Positions 13,967-22,350 of a stretch of DNA of 44,659 nt are shown in pieces (the first letter of the stretch is position 1; each line of letters opens with the position of its first letter). Under the pieces are notes generated by a model. It saw only the letters and a list, made by a program, of their open reading frames with translations. It ran no database searches and was not told the origin of the DNA. The DNA is taken from positions 1 to 44,659 of IMG/VR virus record IMGVR_UViG_3300024520_000012. One strand, 5' to 3'. The position numbers and the translations under genes are program-made. Origin of the DNA: a virus.

Positions 13967-14163
13967 CCAGGCACGAATGGACGAAGACCCGAGACGCTTT
14001 TCGCCGTATTGCGGCCCGCGAGGGTATCCGTAAGATAGCGCCGGCGGTGCCTACGCACCCCGCGACCATTTACCGCATTATCCGCGGCGAGACATCCGAG
14101 CCGCATCAAGCGACGAAGGACGGGATCGCGCGCGTCGTCGAGAAATACAAGGAGAAGCAATGA
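13963..14163 (+). CDS. Small helix-turn-helix protein, 66 aa
   Basis: GTG 13963 overlaps the MuF stop (GTGA), and the TGA overlaps ATG 14160 of the next gene. Residues about 15-55 look like a Cro/CI-type HTH: RRIAAREGIRKIAPAV as the first helices, then PATIYRIIRGETSEPH as the recognition helix and turn, then a closing helix DGIARVVEKYKEK. Similar small HTH proteins are common in phages and may be repressors or simply DNA-binding packaging factors. Its position inside the head operon is odd for a repressor, since it would be made only late. Confidence 0.65.
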   Translation: MTRHEWTKTRDAFRRIAAREGIRKIAPAVPTHPATIYRIIRGETSEPHQATKDGIARVVEKYKEKQ

Positions 14164-14405
14164 CCCTACTAGATACACGCAGCGCGCCGAAGCGGGCCGT
14201 TGTTATTACGCCGGCGGACTCCGACCTCGTGAATCCCGTGCGGCGCCTCTATGTCGGTGGCACGGGCAATATAACGCTCACTACCGTTGCCGGCGACGCG
14301 GTGCTCATCTCGGCGATCCCGGTCGGCACGACCCTCGACGTAGAGTGCAAACGGGTTTCGAACACGGGCACGACGGCGACGCTCATCGTCGGTTTTTACG
14401 ACTAG
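14160..14405 (+). CDS. Spike base protein-like, RCAP_Rcc01079 family candidate, 81 aa
   Basis: The pattern VVITPADSDLVNPVRRLYVG, then GNITLTTVAGDAVLISAIP, VGTTLDVECKRVSNTGTTAT, then LIVGFYD resembles the small beta proteins called spike base proteins of the Rhodobacter gene transfer agent (Rcc01079 family), which anchor fibres or spikes on the capsid surface. The length of 81 aa is also typical. It overlaps the HTH gene before it (ATGA) and lies directly upstream of the protease/scaffold gene, among capsid genes. This implies that the virion head may carry surface spikes. The assignment is from remembered family pattern. Confidence 0.65.
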   Translation: MTLLDTRSAPKRAVVITPADSDLVNPVRRLYVGGTGNITLTTVAGDAVLISAIPVGTTLDVECKRVSNTGTTATLIVGFYD

Positions 14406-14409
14406 CGCT

Positions 14410-15774
14410 ATGGCATACAAACAATCTCGCAACAGCATGGGCCACCTCACGGTGCACCGCGTGCCTATCTTCGTCGAGTGCAAGCGCGGCGATACCGATT
14501 ACGACGCGACATGGATCGCGGAGGCTGTGCGCAAGGCCAAGCAGGGTGAGCTCGAAGGCTACTTCCCACCTCTGCACATTCGACACCACGGGGACGGCGA
14601 GGCCGTCAAGTCCGCCGGCTTCTTCAAGGTGATAGGCGCAGGCCCTATCACCTACCGAGGTACCACGCGCACAGCGATATACGCCGATCTGGTGATAACC
14701 GCGGAGGGAGTCGAGGACGACTTGCTGCAAGCGCGGCTACCTTACCGCTCGGTCGAGATTTTCAACGTCGACGACCCCGCGATAACCTCGCTGGCACTAC
14801 TTGACCACGAACCCCCGTATCTGGAGCTACCTATGCTGATGATCGCCGAGGGTGCCCCGGCGACGCCAGGGGCAGCCCCGATCACGACTCCCGGCGTCGC
14901 AAACGCGACTTTCGCTAACCCGTGGGCCTCGCAGACGCGCACGCCGCCAGATTCCGTGGTAGCGTGTTTCCGTCGAGGCCTATCCGCTCACATTCTCACG
15001 CAGGACGACGCACCCATGGCAGCCAAAACGAAGCACTTCGCCGAAGAAGACGACAACGGCGACAAGACGAAGAAAGAAGCAGAGAACGGCGAGCAGATGG
15101 ACGTCGACGGTGGCGTTGACATCGGCGGGATCGTGAAAGCGATAACCGACGGATCTATCTCCGTCGCGGACATGGAGGCGATCAAGGCGGCAATCATCGA
15201 GCAACAGGGCCAGGTGGGCGCGGAGGCCGAAGCGGCCGAAGAGCCGGCCGCTCCGGCGCCTGTCCCGGGTGGAGCGATGAAGCAAACGCCGGCGCAGTTG
15301 CCGGCGCAGTTCGCCGCGATGCAAGGCAAGATCGACGCCCAGGACGCGAAGATCGCAGCCATGGAACAAACGACGCAGCGCGAGAAGGCGATCGTCGAGG
15401 CGCTCGCGCGGCTCGCGGATCGACCCCTCGGCGCTGACCCGGAGGCCAAGTTCGGCAAGTTCTACGACGATCACGGCGCCGAGGCTTTCGCCGCGTACAT
15501 CAACGAATACGCCTCCACGTTCGCGGCAATCGCAGGCAACAGCGACAGCAAGGCCCTGGCGTTCTCGAAGACGAGCTCGCCGGTGAGCAAGCTCGCGCTC
15601 TCGTACACCGAAGCCGGCACCGAGGCCGTCGACAAAGCGGCGACCTTCTCGGCCGAGCACGAGCAACTCTCTACGCGCGGGCTTACCCGCATGAGCGAAG
15701 AGAAGTACGTCGCTTTCAACATGCACCGCCTCGGGTTCGAGGCGCCGGCCGCGAGCTCGGCCGTTTCCTCATAG
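14410..15774 (+). CDS. Mu I-like capsid maturation protease and scaffold, 454 aa
   Basis: The N-terminal 140 residues have the layout of Mu-type phage proteases: WIAEAVRKAKQGELEGYFPP, HIRHHGDGEAVKSAGFFKV, IYADLVITAEGVEDDL and YRSVEIFNV. This enzyme cleaves the scaffold during head maturation. The rest is typical scaffold: acidic (EEDDNGDKTKKEAENGEQ), Ala/Pro/Gln-rich and coiled-coil (about 295-340, QGKIDAQDAKIAAMEQ). An internal ATG at 15016, preceded by CAGGACG, could start a scaffold-only product, as in Mu and lambda. The gene stands directly before the decoration and capsid genes. No Asp/Glu protease motif other than this is visible in the head cluster. Confidence 0.78.
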   Translation: MAYKQSRNSMGHLTVHRVPIFVECKRGDTDYDATWIAEAVRKAKQGELEGYFPPLHIRHHGDGEAVKSAGFFKVIGAGPITYRGTTRTAIYADLVITAEGVEDDLLQARLPYRSVEIFNVDDPAITSLALLDHEPPYLELPMLMIAEGAPATPGAAPITTPGVANATFANPWASQTRTPPDSVVACFRRGLSAHILTQDDAPMAAKTKHFAEEDDNGDKTKKEAENGEQMDVDGGVDIGGIVKAITDGSISVADMEAIKAAIIEQQGQVGAEAEAAEEPAAPAPVPGGAMKQTPAQLPAQFAAMQGKIDAQDAKIAAMEQTTQREKAIVEALARLADRPLGADPEAKFGKFYDDHGAEAFAAYINEYASTFAAIAGNSDSKALAFSKTSSPVSKLALSYTEAGTEAVDKAATFSAEHEQLSTRGLTRMSEEKYVAFNMHRLGFEAPAASSAVSS

Positions 15775-15789
15775 TTCGGAGAATCAACC

Positions 15790-16269
15790 ATGGCCGACGC
15801 ATCAGCACGCACAATACAGAAGACTCAGACCCGTTCCGGGTACAACGCGTACCCGATTGCGAACACGATCGAAGTGTTCGAGGGTATGCTCGGCTCTCTG
15901 GAGGGGGGTTACCTCAACCACTGGGCAGACGGCGCGAACGACGTGTTCGTGGGCCTCGTGCTCGGTGACGCGCTCGGCATTTCGCCCGGCGCCACGCTGA
16001 CCGGTGACACAGGCGCCAGCCCGATCCCCGAGGCCCGTGTCGACGAGAGCGGCGTAACGCTAATGCATCTCGCCTCGGTTGCCGGCACCCCAACGCAGGC
16101 CAAGGTGGGGGATCTCGTCTACTGTGCGACAAGCAACACGGACGACATCACTCTCACCATTGGGGCGCTCAATCACCCGATCGGCTACATGAGCAAGTTT
16201 CGTAGCGCGACTGACGTCGACGTGACCCTCTTTACCCCGGCTGAGATGCTGGCGCAAGCAACCGCGTAA
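15790..16269 (+). CDS. Head decoration protein candidate, 159 aa
   Basis: A small Gly- and Ala-rich, mostly beta protein between the scaffold and the major capsid protein, the usual place for a decoration or capsid-stabilising protein. It has the look of DUF2190 or Mu-like decoration proteins, with EGMLGSLEGGYLNHWADGAN, then VFVGLVLGDALGISPG, then AKVGDLVYCATSNTDDITLT and HPIGYMSKFRS near the end. ATG 15790 is preceded by TTCGGAGAATCAACC, a good SD. The protein would bind the outside of the capsid lattice. I rate the general role as likely and the exact family as unsure. Confidence 0.65.
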   Translation: MADASARTIQKTQTRSGYNAYPIANTIEVFEGMLGSLEGGYLNHWADGANDVFVGLVLGDALGISPGATLTGDTGASPIPEARVDESGVTLMHLASVAGTPTQAKVGDLVYCATSNTDDITLTIGALNHPIGYMSKFRSATDVDVTLFTPAEMLAQATA

Positions 16270-16304
16270 GGCTGCCCAACAACCGAAACACGCGAGATTT
16301 CTAA

Positions 16305-17303
16305 ATGAGCGACGTTATTGCAAGTGGGGTGCTAGCCAACGGCTTGCGCACCGACTTCTGGGACACCTACGCGGCGATCCGAAACCGTCAAGCTGACAGC
16401 CGGCTCTCGATGGTGATGGATCTGGGCATTCCCGCCACCAACCGAGAGCACAAGTTCGGGTACATCGAAGCCGCCCCACACTTCGAGCAGTGGGTGCGCG
16501 GCCAGTCCATCCCGACCGACGCGATGGACTCGACCGACTTCACGGTGCCCGTGTTCACATGGGGCCGCCGTGTTCGTTGGCACAACGAAGACCGCGAGGA
16601 CGACCAGACGCAAAGCCTGTTCGACATCGCGCGCCAGGCCGGCCAATCGGCCGGGTTGTTGCCAGAGCGGTTCTTCTTCGACCTCATCACGGGCTCGACT
16701 AACACGCTGCCCGCGGTGCCTTTGGCGCCCGACGGTGCTGCGATGTTCGCGACCACGGACGGCGGCGGCGGCGCTCGCTTCGGTGCTAGCGGCGGCAACC
16801 TGCTCACAGGTTCGGGCGTGGCTTCCGTCAGCGCGATCCGCACGGACTACTACAACGCTATCGAACAGTGGAAGGCGCTCCAGGACGGCAAGGGGCAACC
16901 GCTCCTATCCGACGAGACCATCGACTCGGGCGTCGTGCTCGTGCACGGCTCCGGCAACACCGAGGCTTTCGAGGAGGCTTTCTTGCAGAAGCGCCAGGGC
17001 GAGATCTACGGCTCGAACACGGCCGCGAGCACGCCAACGAACTTGGTGCATGACGCGAGCCGCAACGTGGACCTCTGGGGCACGCAACGCATCTCCGACA
17101 ACGACTGGTTCATGTTCCTCAAGAACCCACCGAAGAAGGCTACGTTCTTCCTCGACCGCAAGGGCATTATGGAAGAGTCCAGCTTGCGCGGAGAGAACAA
17201 CGGCGACTTGATGCGCGACACGGGCACCGAATACATCCAGTGGCACAGCCGTTCCGGCGGTGGTATTGCACTTCCGTTCGGCGCAATGAAGGTCAACAAC
17301 TAG
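16305..17303 (+). CDS. Major capsid protein, Mu gpT-like, 332 aa
   Basis: Size, position and sequence fit the Mu major head subunit (gpT): a helical N-terminal region, ANREHKFGYIEAAPHFEQW, FTVPVFTWGRRVRWHNEDRE, SLFDIARQAGQSAGLLPERF, a Gly-rich loop about 170-190, VLVHGSGNTEAFEEAF, and the closing HSRSGGGIALPFGAMKV. HK97-fold capsids of this type assemble the shell around the scaffold. The start is ATG 16305. It is followed by a strong terminator, as expected for the most abundant virion protein. Confidence 0.93.
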   Translation: MSDVIASGVLANGLRTDFWDTYAAIRNRQADSRLSMVMDLGIPATNREHKFGYIEAAPHFEQWVRGQSIPTDAMDSTDFTVPVFTWGRRVRWHNEDREDDQTQSLFDIARQAGQSAGLLPERFFFDLITGSTNTLPAVPLAPDGAAMFATTDGGGGARFGASGGNLLTGSGVASVSAIRTDYYNAIEQWKALQDGKGQPLLSDETIDSGVVLVHGSGNTEAFEEAFLQKRQGEIYGSNTAASTPTNLVHDASRNVDLWGTQRISDNDWFMFLKNPPKKATFFLDRKGIMEESSLRGENNGDLMRDTGTEYIQWHSRSGGGIALPFGAMKVNN

Positions 17304-17335
17304 CCCGACCGGCTCAAACCGGATAGGCTCCGATG

Positions 17336-17368
17336 GGCCGGTCGTCCAACGTGGGCGGCCGGCCTTTT
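17336..17368 (+). terminator. Rho-independent terminator after the capsid gene
   Basis: A 12-base stem GGCCGGTCGTCC / GGGCGGCCGGCC (17336-17347 and 17353-17364, two G-U pairs) with loop AACGT is followed by TTTT. It lies 33 bases after the capsid stop and would end or attenuate transcription of the head operon. Confidence 0.8.
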
Positions 17369-17384
17369 GTATTCCCACCTTGAA

Positions 17385-17399
17385 CCGGGGAAGCCCCGG
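17385..17399 (+). promoter_or_regulatory. Short leader hairpin before the gene at 17413
   Basis: CCGGGG-AAG-CCCCGG forms a 6-base GC stem just upstream of GGAAGG and ATG 17413. It may limit ribosome access or protect the 5-prime end of a processed mRNA. Confidence 0.4.
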
Positions 17400-17412
17400 A
17401 AGGCTTAACGTG

Positions 17413-18126
17413 ATGTCTGACACAACCAAAACCCCCGAGCCTGCGGCCGAGCTCGTGCCTGCCACGAACCCCGACGCCGGGCGCCCTGCGACCCCTGGCG
17501 CGGCTAACGCACCACCCCCCGTAGCCGCACACCTCAAAGGCGCCGACTTGGTGCCTGACATATCGCGGGAGAGTGCCCAGGCCGGCGTATTGAAACAATA
17601 CCGCTATTGGGTCGGTGTTACCCCCTCGTGCCCTGTCGAGTCGATCGACCTCGCCGGTATTAACTTCCCCAAGCTAAACGAGAAGATCGTCCCCGACCCC
17701 ATGCGCGGCGGTGGCAAGAAGCGCATCCCGGTCGCCGGCGCGCTTGTGTGGCTCTCCGAGGATAAGGTGCGGCGTATGCGGGAATGCCTGCCGCGAACCG
17801 TTGTGCGGTTTCTCGACTCGAAGGGCCAGCGCGAAGAAAAAGGCACCGGCGAGAACATCGGCGACAACGCCGAGCGCCCGCAGCGCGGGCACCTCATCAC
17901 GATACCCACGGAGGCCGACCTCAAGGACCGCGCGCTGAAAGGCAAACCGGCGCGGGCCTATGCCCCCGACACCCAACGCGACGTGCCTGCGGCGCGCTTT
18001 ATGTTCGCGCAGTTGTGCCCCGATCAGGTCAACAGTGAGCGCGGCGAGACTTACCCAGAGCCCCTAGAAGTTACGGGCCTTGATTGGCCTGGGACGATCG
18101 CCGGGCTCGACGCCCTTTTGAGCTAG
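17413..18126 (+). CDS. Conserved-looking structural-region protein, 237 aa
   Basis: I do not recognise a family. The N-terminal 40 residues are Pro/Ala-rich and probably disordered (TPEPAAELVPATNPDAGRP). After that comes a compact-looking region (about 60-165) with KQYRYWVGVTPSCPVESIDL, KKRIPVAGALVWLSEDKVRR and CLPRTVVRFLDSKGQ. A charged segment and a C-terminal domain follow (FMFAQLCPDQVNSERG, then VTGLDWPGTIAGL). I start it at ATG 17413, after GGAAGG. It stands between capsid and connector genes, so a minor virion or assembly protein is likely. Confidence 0.6.
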   Translation: MSDTTKTPEPAAELVPATNPDAGRPATPGAANAPPPVAAHLKGADLVPDISRESAQAGVLKQYRYWVGVTPSCPVESIDLAGINFPKLNEKIVPDPMRGGGKKRIPVAGALVWLSEDKVRRMRECLPRTVVRFLDSKGQREEKGTGENIGDNAERPQRGHLITIPTEADLKDRALKGKPARAYAPDTQRDVPAARFMFAQLCPDQVNSERGETYPEPLEVTGLDWPGTIAGLDALLS

Positions 18127-18133
18127 ATCAACC

Positions 18134-19504
18134 ATGGCAGGAACACCCACCGAAGTTGAGATTCAAGCAATATGGCGGAATGCCGTCGACGTGCTCGAAA
18201 CTCTCCGCGCTCAGATTGACGCAACGCAGGCCGTCGCGGGCGGCAAGTGGGACGTGCTCTTGCAGTCTCTTGAGGGCGACTACACCCCCGCCGAGCTCTC
18301 GGCTTGGGTGGCAAACATTCGGGCGGGATGCTCTGACCTTATCTCGCCCACGGTTGCCCAACAGATGCTAGCGCCGATACTCTTCGAGTACGCCGCGCGC
18401 ATCGACGCCGACGCAACAGGCATCCAAGGTTTCGGCTCGGGCTACAGGTCTGCGTCCGAGCTCTTTCGCGCGCTCTACGACTGGTTCGTCCTGAAAGGCC
18501 ACACGGTGGAGAGCCGCGCTATTACGTACGACGCGACGGCGACAACAGGTAACGGTGGCGGCTCGATCATCGGTAACGGAGCAATGGCGCGGCTTACCCT
18601 CGACGAGAACACCCACGACATCGAGGCGTGTACGGTCGAGACAAAGCGCTTTAAGTGCGTCGCGGACCAGAACTCCGGCGTAAACGAAAACGCCGAAGTG
18701 TTCGAGGTTCTTGGCGAAGCCGCGAGCCCCGACTCGGTTAGCCGTTCGAGTTTCGGCAGCGGCGCGTCAACGAACACGACAGTAGTAAGCAAGCACGCCG
18801 GCCAGGGCAGCGGGGGTACTTTGCTCACAAACGGTAGCTTCTCAACCTTCGACAACACGGCAGCCCCGAAGTTCGCGGGGTGGACACTCACCGCAGGCGC
18901 GGAGGCTAGCGTCGGGCAGGATGTGGCCTACTATCGCACGCACCCGGGCGCGACGGTCGACGCCTCGCTCTCGATAACGTGGGCCGCGACGACGATCACG
19001 CTCAAGCAGACGCTCGCGAGTATGCGCGTAAGCCGACTCGATCCCGACACGCCCTACGTCTTTCGCGTAATGTGGGCGCGGGATCTCGGGGCGGGCGCGA
19101 ACGGCACCGGAGGCACGCTAACCATACGCTGCGGTTCAAACAGCAAGGCCGTAACCGTCGCGGCACAAACAGGGTGGCAAGAACTCATTCTCGACATGAA
19201 CCAAGAGCTATGGCCGCGGCAGTTTAACCAAGACCCTTTCGACGTCGAGATCGAATGGTCTGGAGCGACGAGCGGCGAGCTCATTATCGACGACGCGATC
19301 TTCGCGCCGATGGATCTTGTCGACGGCACTTACTGGTTCCTGCGCGGTAACGCTGCGACACATACGCCCTGGCTTCTCGACGACTCGCTTGTCTTTACCG
19401 ATACCGGCGGCGCACCGGCGACAGGCAAGGTGCAGTGGTGGCTTTACGTCGCGGGTCTCGGCTACCTGCCGAGCTCCGGCTCGCCTTCTTTCGCAGACCC
19501 CTAA
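18134..19504 (+). CDS. Structural protein with carbohydrate-binding-like module, 456 aa
   Basis: The N-terminal third (about 1-140) is helical (EVEIQAIWRNAVDVLETLRA). The middle, from about residue 235 to 395, has the pattern of a jelly-roll carbohydrate-binding module: LLTNGSFSTFDNTAAPKFAG, WTLTAGAEAS, LKQTLASMRVSRLDPDTPYV, FRVMWARD, then WQELILDMNQ and GELIIDDAIFAPMD. Modules of this type bind sugars and occur in phage tail, head fibre and collar proteins. Its position, two genes after the capsid gene, suggests a head-surface or collar protein that may touch host glycans. No catalytic motif is visible. Confidence 0.55.
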   Translation: MAGTPTEVEIQAIWRNAVDVLETLRAQIDATQAVAGGKWDVLLQSLEGDYTPAELSAWVANIRAGCSDLISPTVAQQMLAPILFEYAARIDADATGIQGFGSGYRSASELFRALYDWFVLKGHTVESRAITYDATATTGNGGGSIIGNGAMARLTLDENTHDIEACTVETKRFKCVADQNSGVNENAEVFEVLGEAASPDSVSRSSFGSGASTNTTVVSKHAGQGSGGTLLTNGSFSTFDNTAAPKFAGWTLTAGAEASVGQDVAYYRTHPGATVDASLSITWAATTITLKQTLASMRVSRLDPDTPYVFRVMWARDLGAGANGTGGTLTIRCGSNSKAVTVAAQTGWQELILDMNQELWPRQFNQDPFDVEIEWSGATSGELIIDDAIFAPMDLVDGTYWFLRGNAATHTPWLLDDSLVFTDTGGAPATGKVQWWLYVAGLGYLPSSGSPSFADP

Positions 19505-19507
19505 ACC

Positions 19508-19981
19508 ATGGCGGATCAGGACACACTTTGGGCCTACGTTAAAACCGTCTACGACTCTGACGGTCTCGTCACGCTTACCAATATCCGCGACCGTGACGCG
19601 ACGACGGCGAACGAAACCGTCGGCACCTCTGCCGCGTTGTCGACGATCCGCCTGTGGCCGCTCTACGCCCAGGTTGCTTTCGATGTTAGTGACGTCGCGC
19701 ACCTTGAGGTTGCGACGTTTGGCGTCATCGCGACGCTGTGGCAGCGAGGCGGTACGGCGCAGTCGATCCTACAAGTCTCCTGGGACGCCGTTTTTGGTGA
19801 GGGGGGTATGGTCGAGAAGCTGCGACGTACAGACCCACGCTCGCACCGCGGGCCGAAATCTAACAGTGCGATCCAGACATCCCGCGAGGACGAGAACGGG
19901 GACACCCCCTACGGATGGTCGGACCGCAAGAGCCTACCCCCCGGCACACTCCCCTCGATTTTTAGCCCCCACAACGATTAA
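19508..19981 (+). CDS. Head-tail connector candidate, 157 aa
   Basis: The pattern LWAYVKTVYDSDGLVTLTNI, RDRDATTANET, then QVAFDVSDVAHLEVATFGVI resembles DUF1320-type (Mu gp36-like) proteins, which form part of the neck between portal and tail. The C-terminal third is polar and Pro-rich, probably extended. It follows the carbohydrate-binding-like protein and precedes the gpG-like gene, as expected for neck genes in Mu-like head modules. I call it a connector with moderate confidence. Confidence 0.55.
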   Translation: MADQDTLWAYVKTVYDSDGLVTLTNIRDRDATTANETVGTSAALSTIRLWPLYAQVAFDVSDVAHLEVATFGVIATLWQRGGTAQSILQVSWDAVFGEGGMVEKLRRTDPRSHRGPKSNSAIQTSREDENGDTPYGWSDRKSLPPGTLPSIFSPHND

Positions 19982-19987
19982 CCAAAC

Positions 19988-20575
19988 ATGCCCGGGCGCG
20001 TAGTTTTTAAGCCTGGCGCGAAGGTCGAGCGGATCGAGAAGAACCTCGACGACCCGGCGCGCGCCCTTAAGCAGATCGGCGTCCTAATGGTCGCGGAGAG
20101 CCAAGCCGCATTCAAAGCGCAGGGGCACGGCACAAAGAAGTGGGAACCCCGGGCGCCGGTAAACCTTTTCGGCATTATCGCCGACTTCCACGCCGGCAGG
20201 CGTAAGCCGCCCGCGCGTCGTTTCGAGACCCGACCCGCGCTACGCGATACCGGGCGCCTTGCGAAATCTATAGCCTACGAGGTGCGCGGTGATACGGTCG
20301 AGGTCGGCACCAATCTCGATTACGCGGCCGTACACCAAACAGGCGGCGAGGTCGAGAGCCAGCCGCTCACGGGTACGGTGCGCCGCGCTCTCTGGCGGTG
20401 GCTCAAGAAGCAAGACACCGAGCTAAAGCGCCGGCTCGGGTGGGTGCTGAACAAGAAGTTTCGCGACAAGAAGCTAACAACCGAGGTGCCTGCTCGTCCG
20501 TTTATAGGCGTCACGCCTACGCTGCGGCGTGCCGTCGATAGGATCGTAGGCGTCGAGATTATGGAGGCAGGGTAG
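19988..20575 (+). CDS. Mu gpG-like virion morphogenesis (tail completion) protein, 195 aa
   Basis: The segment RPALRDTGRLAKSIAYEVRG, DTVEVGTNLDYAAVHQTGG and the closing VPARPFIGVTPT are typical of gpG / HK97 gp10-like tail completion proteins, which cap the connector or the head-proximal tail. The N-terminus is a basic helix region with KNLDDPARALKQIGVLMVAE. A basic middle insertion (KKQDTELKRRLGWVLNKKF) is longer than usual. ATG 19988 follows the previous stop by six bases. Confidence 0.8.
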   Translation: MPGRVVFKPGAKVERIEKNLDDPARALKQIGVLMVAESQAAFKAQGHGTKKWEPRAPVNLFGIIADFHAGRRKPPARRFETRPALRDTGRLAKSIAYEVRGDTVEVGTNLDYAAVHQTGGEVESQPLTGTVRRALWRWLKKQDTELKRRLGWVLNKKFRDKKLTTEVPARPFIGVTPTLRRAVDRIVGVEIMEAG

Positions 20576-20576
20576 A

Positions 20577-21134
20577 GTGGCTGCCGGAAGCGCGTCGCGC
20601 GTGATACGCGCCCCCGGCCGTCTCGTCGCAAGCCCGACGGATCTAGGCCTTAGCTACCCTTACGGGGGCACCGAGGTCGGCAAGACGCGGCTCGCGCTCC
20701 TTACAAGTTTCGGCACCGCGGTACGTGTCGAATCCGAAGGCCTTGGCGGTGAAGCCAGCGACATACTCGAACGCTCGAACCGGTGGTCGTTCTCGTGCTT
20801 CTTGCGCGGGTGGGACGACGACGCCGTCGAGAAGTTCTTCGCGACGAACTACATCCAGGGCGCGGCTAGCGGTCGCGCTCTCTTTCGAGAGCCTGGCATT
20901 CGGGCGCCCGGGGGTTCGGCTTTGGTTCGCGCGCTCAAGTTGCTTTACGTGCCCGACGATCTCAATAACCCGGCCGTGGTGATGTACCACGGGGTACCCG
21001 ACTGGAGCGATGGCGCCGAGCTCGCATTCCAGCGAGGAGAGGAGCTCGGTATTCCGCTTACCGTCGAGCTTCTCCGCGGGGCTACCGAGAAGATCGTCGA
21101 GGTTGGTCGTATAGTCGACGTGTCCCTTACTTAA
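20577..21134 (+). CDS. Probable tail tube protein, 185 aa
   Basis: The order of segments fits a tail-tube subunit: an N-terminal arm with PYGGTEVGKTRLALL, VRVESEGLGGEASDILERSN, a strand WSFSCFLRGW, a helix DDAVEKFFATN, then LLYVPDDLNNPAVVMYHGVP and a closing GIPLTVELLRG. Size and place (after the gpG-like gene and before the tape-measure candidates) also fit. The start is GTG 20577, one base after the preceding stop. Such proteins stack as hexamer rings around the tape measure. Identification rests on the pattern only. Confidence 0.5.
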   Translation: MAAGSASRVIRAPGRLVASPTDLGLSYPYGGTEVGKTRLALLTSFGTAVRVESEGLGGEASDILERSNRWSFSCFLRGWDDDAVEKFFATNYIQGAASGRALFREPGIRAPGGSALVRALKLLYVPDDLNNPAVVMYHGVPDWSDGAELAFQRGEELGIPLTVELLRGATEKIVEVGRIVDVSLT

Positions 21135-21139
21135 CCCTT

Positions 21140-21574
21140 ATGTTCAAGAAAGCCCCCGAGCTCACCAACGACGGTTACGCGCGGTGGCTTCGCGCACAGC
21201 GGCCCCCGTTGCCTTGGTTTCTCGGGCTTTCCGCTGTGGAGCAAGAGACGCTCGCGACTCTGGGCGATGAACACGCGCAAGACTTCGCCGTTGCGGTCGG
21301 CTATGCCGTAGCCGATCCCCACGTCGCAGACGCAGGCATCTCGGCGGCTGAGGGCGATACGCACGCCGAAGAGTCGCTCCTGCGTCGGCTCGCGACGAAC
21401 TTCGCGCAGCAGATCCAGACCGCCCGAGAGCCCGCACAGGCGCCGATCGGCGGTGACGGCTCGATGCCTGCGGAGACCCTCGCGGGCTTCGGAGCGAGGC
21501 GCACAGAGACGCACAAGGCCAATCAAGCCAGGCCGACCTTGTTCGGTATGGCCCCCGACGAGGTGCAGACGTGA
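21140..21574 (+). CDS. Tail assembly region protein, 144 aa
   Basis: I do not recognise this protein. It has a helical N-terminal half (LTNDGYARWLRAQRPPLPWF, SAVEQETLATLGDEHAQDFA) and a Gly/Pro/Thr-rich tail. It lies between the tail tube and the tape-measure candidates, where tail assembly chaperones are usually encoded. I see no slippery heptamer of the normal type and no long frameshifted extension; instead the next gene overlaps its stop by four bases (GTGA at 21571). If it is a chaperone, the usual frameshift has been lost. Confidence 0.45.
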   Translation: MFKKAPELTNDGYARWLRAQRPPLPWFLGLSAVEQETLATLGDEHAQDFAVAVGYAVADPHVADAGISAAEGDTHAEESLLRRLATNFAQQIQTAREPAQAPIGGDGSMPAETLAGFGARRTETHKANQARPTLFGMAPDEVQT

Positions 21575-22350
21575 ACCCGTGGCAATTAGCGCAGCAAATT
21601 AAGCACGAGCTCGGGCTCGTGCGGTGGGGCGTGGGGGCTAAGGACCTCGTATTTGGAACCTCCGTGTATATCTACGCAGGGGCGCCCAACCCCGAAGACA
21701 GGCCCCCCGCTTTTCCGTTTGCTCTCGTGGCCGTTGGCTCCGGCACCCCTGACGCTGACGCCCCCGATCTCATCGAACAGCAGTTCTCTGTCGCGACGGC
21801 GGTCGAGGTCGCCGGAGATCCCCTCGGTGAGCTCGCGGTTATCGGCTCCAGCCGCGCGGACCTGGGCAAGAGTGCCGGCGCGGGTTCGGCCGAGGTGGCC
21901 GAGCGTGTGCGTGTGACGCTGCAAGCGCTCACCACCTACGACGGCGCCTCGATCATCGTAACGGGCAGCGGTATAGGCGGGGCGACGGCGCTCGGCGAAG
22001 GTCGCGCCGTCGCTTTCGACGAGTACACCGTAACCGCACTCTGCACGAGCGCCGCCGGCTATGCGGCGCCTCAGAATCTCAAGGCGGCCGGGGATACGTG
22101 GTCTTGGGCCGGGTCGTGGTGCTCGGAGAGATTCGATTTCTTGCGTTACACGCTTGGGTACAAATCCGGCGCAACGCCGGCGACGGGTATCGCGGACCTC
22201 GACGCGATTCTGTACACGGGAACTGACACCGAGACGGCCGTGCTGCCGGTTCCGGGCCGAGTGCACCATATCTTCGCCAGCTACTCCTCGCGCGGTTCAG
22301 TGGTCGAGGGTTCGTCGGCGGTCGAGCTCGGGAGCTTTCTAATCCTATGA
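21571..22350 (+). CDS. Tail-neck protein, tail terminator-like candidate, 259 aa
   Basis: The first 140 residues have alternating strands and helices (LVFGTSVYIYAGAPNPEDRP, FPFALVAVGS, FSVATAVEVAG, then a helix, VRVTLQALTTYDGASIIVT) in the manner of tail terminator proteins that cap the tail tube. The C-terminal part (DTWSWAGSWCSERFDFLRYT, LGYKSGATPA, DAILYTGTDTETAVLP) is another beta domain that I do not recognise. GTG 21571 overlaps the preceding stop, and ATG 22347 of the next gene overlaps this one's stop. Assignment is tentative. Confidence 0.45.
   Translation: MNPWQLAQQIKHELGLVRWGVGAKDLVFGTSVYIYAGAPNPEDRPPAFPFALVAVGSGTPDADAPDLIEQQFSVATAVEVAGDPLGELAVIGSSRADLGKSAGAGSAEVAERVRVTLQALTTYDGASIIVTGSGIGGATALGEGRAVAFDEYTVTALCTSAAGYAAPQNLKAAGDTWSWAGSWCSERFDFLRYTLGYKSGATPATGIADLDAILYTGTDTETAVLPVPGRVHHIFASYSSRGSVVEGSSAVELGSFLIL

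Noticed and set aside
21140-22350. Programmed frameshift between tail chaperone frames
   Set aside because: I found no slippery heptamer near the overlap, and the second gene has its own GTG start at a normal GTGA overlap.
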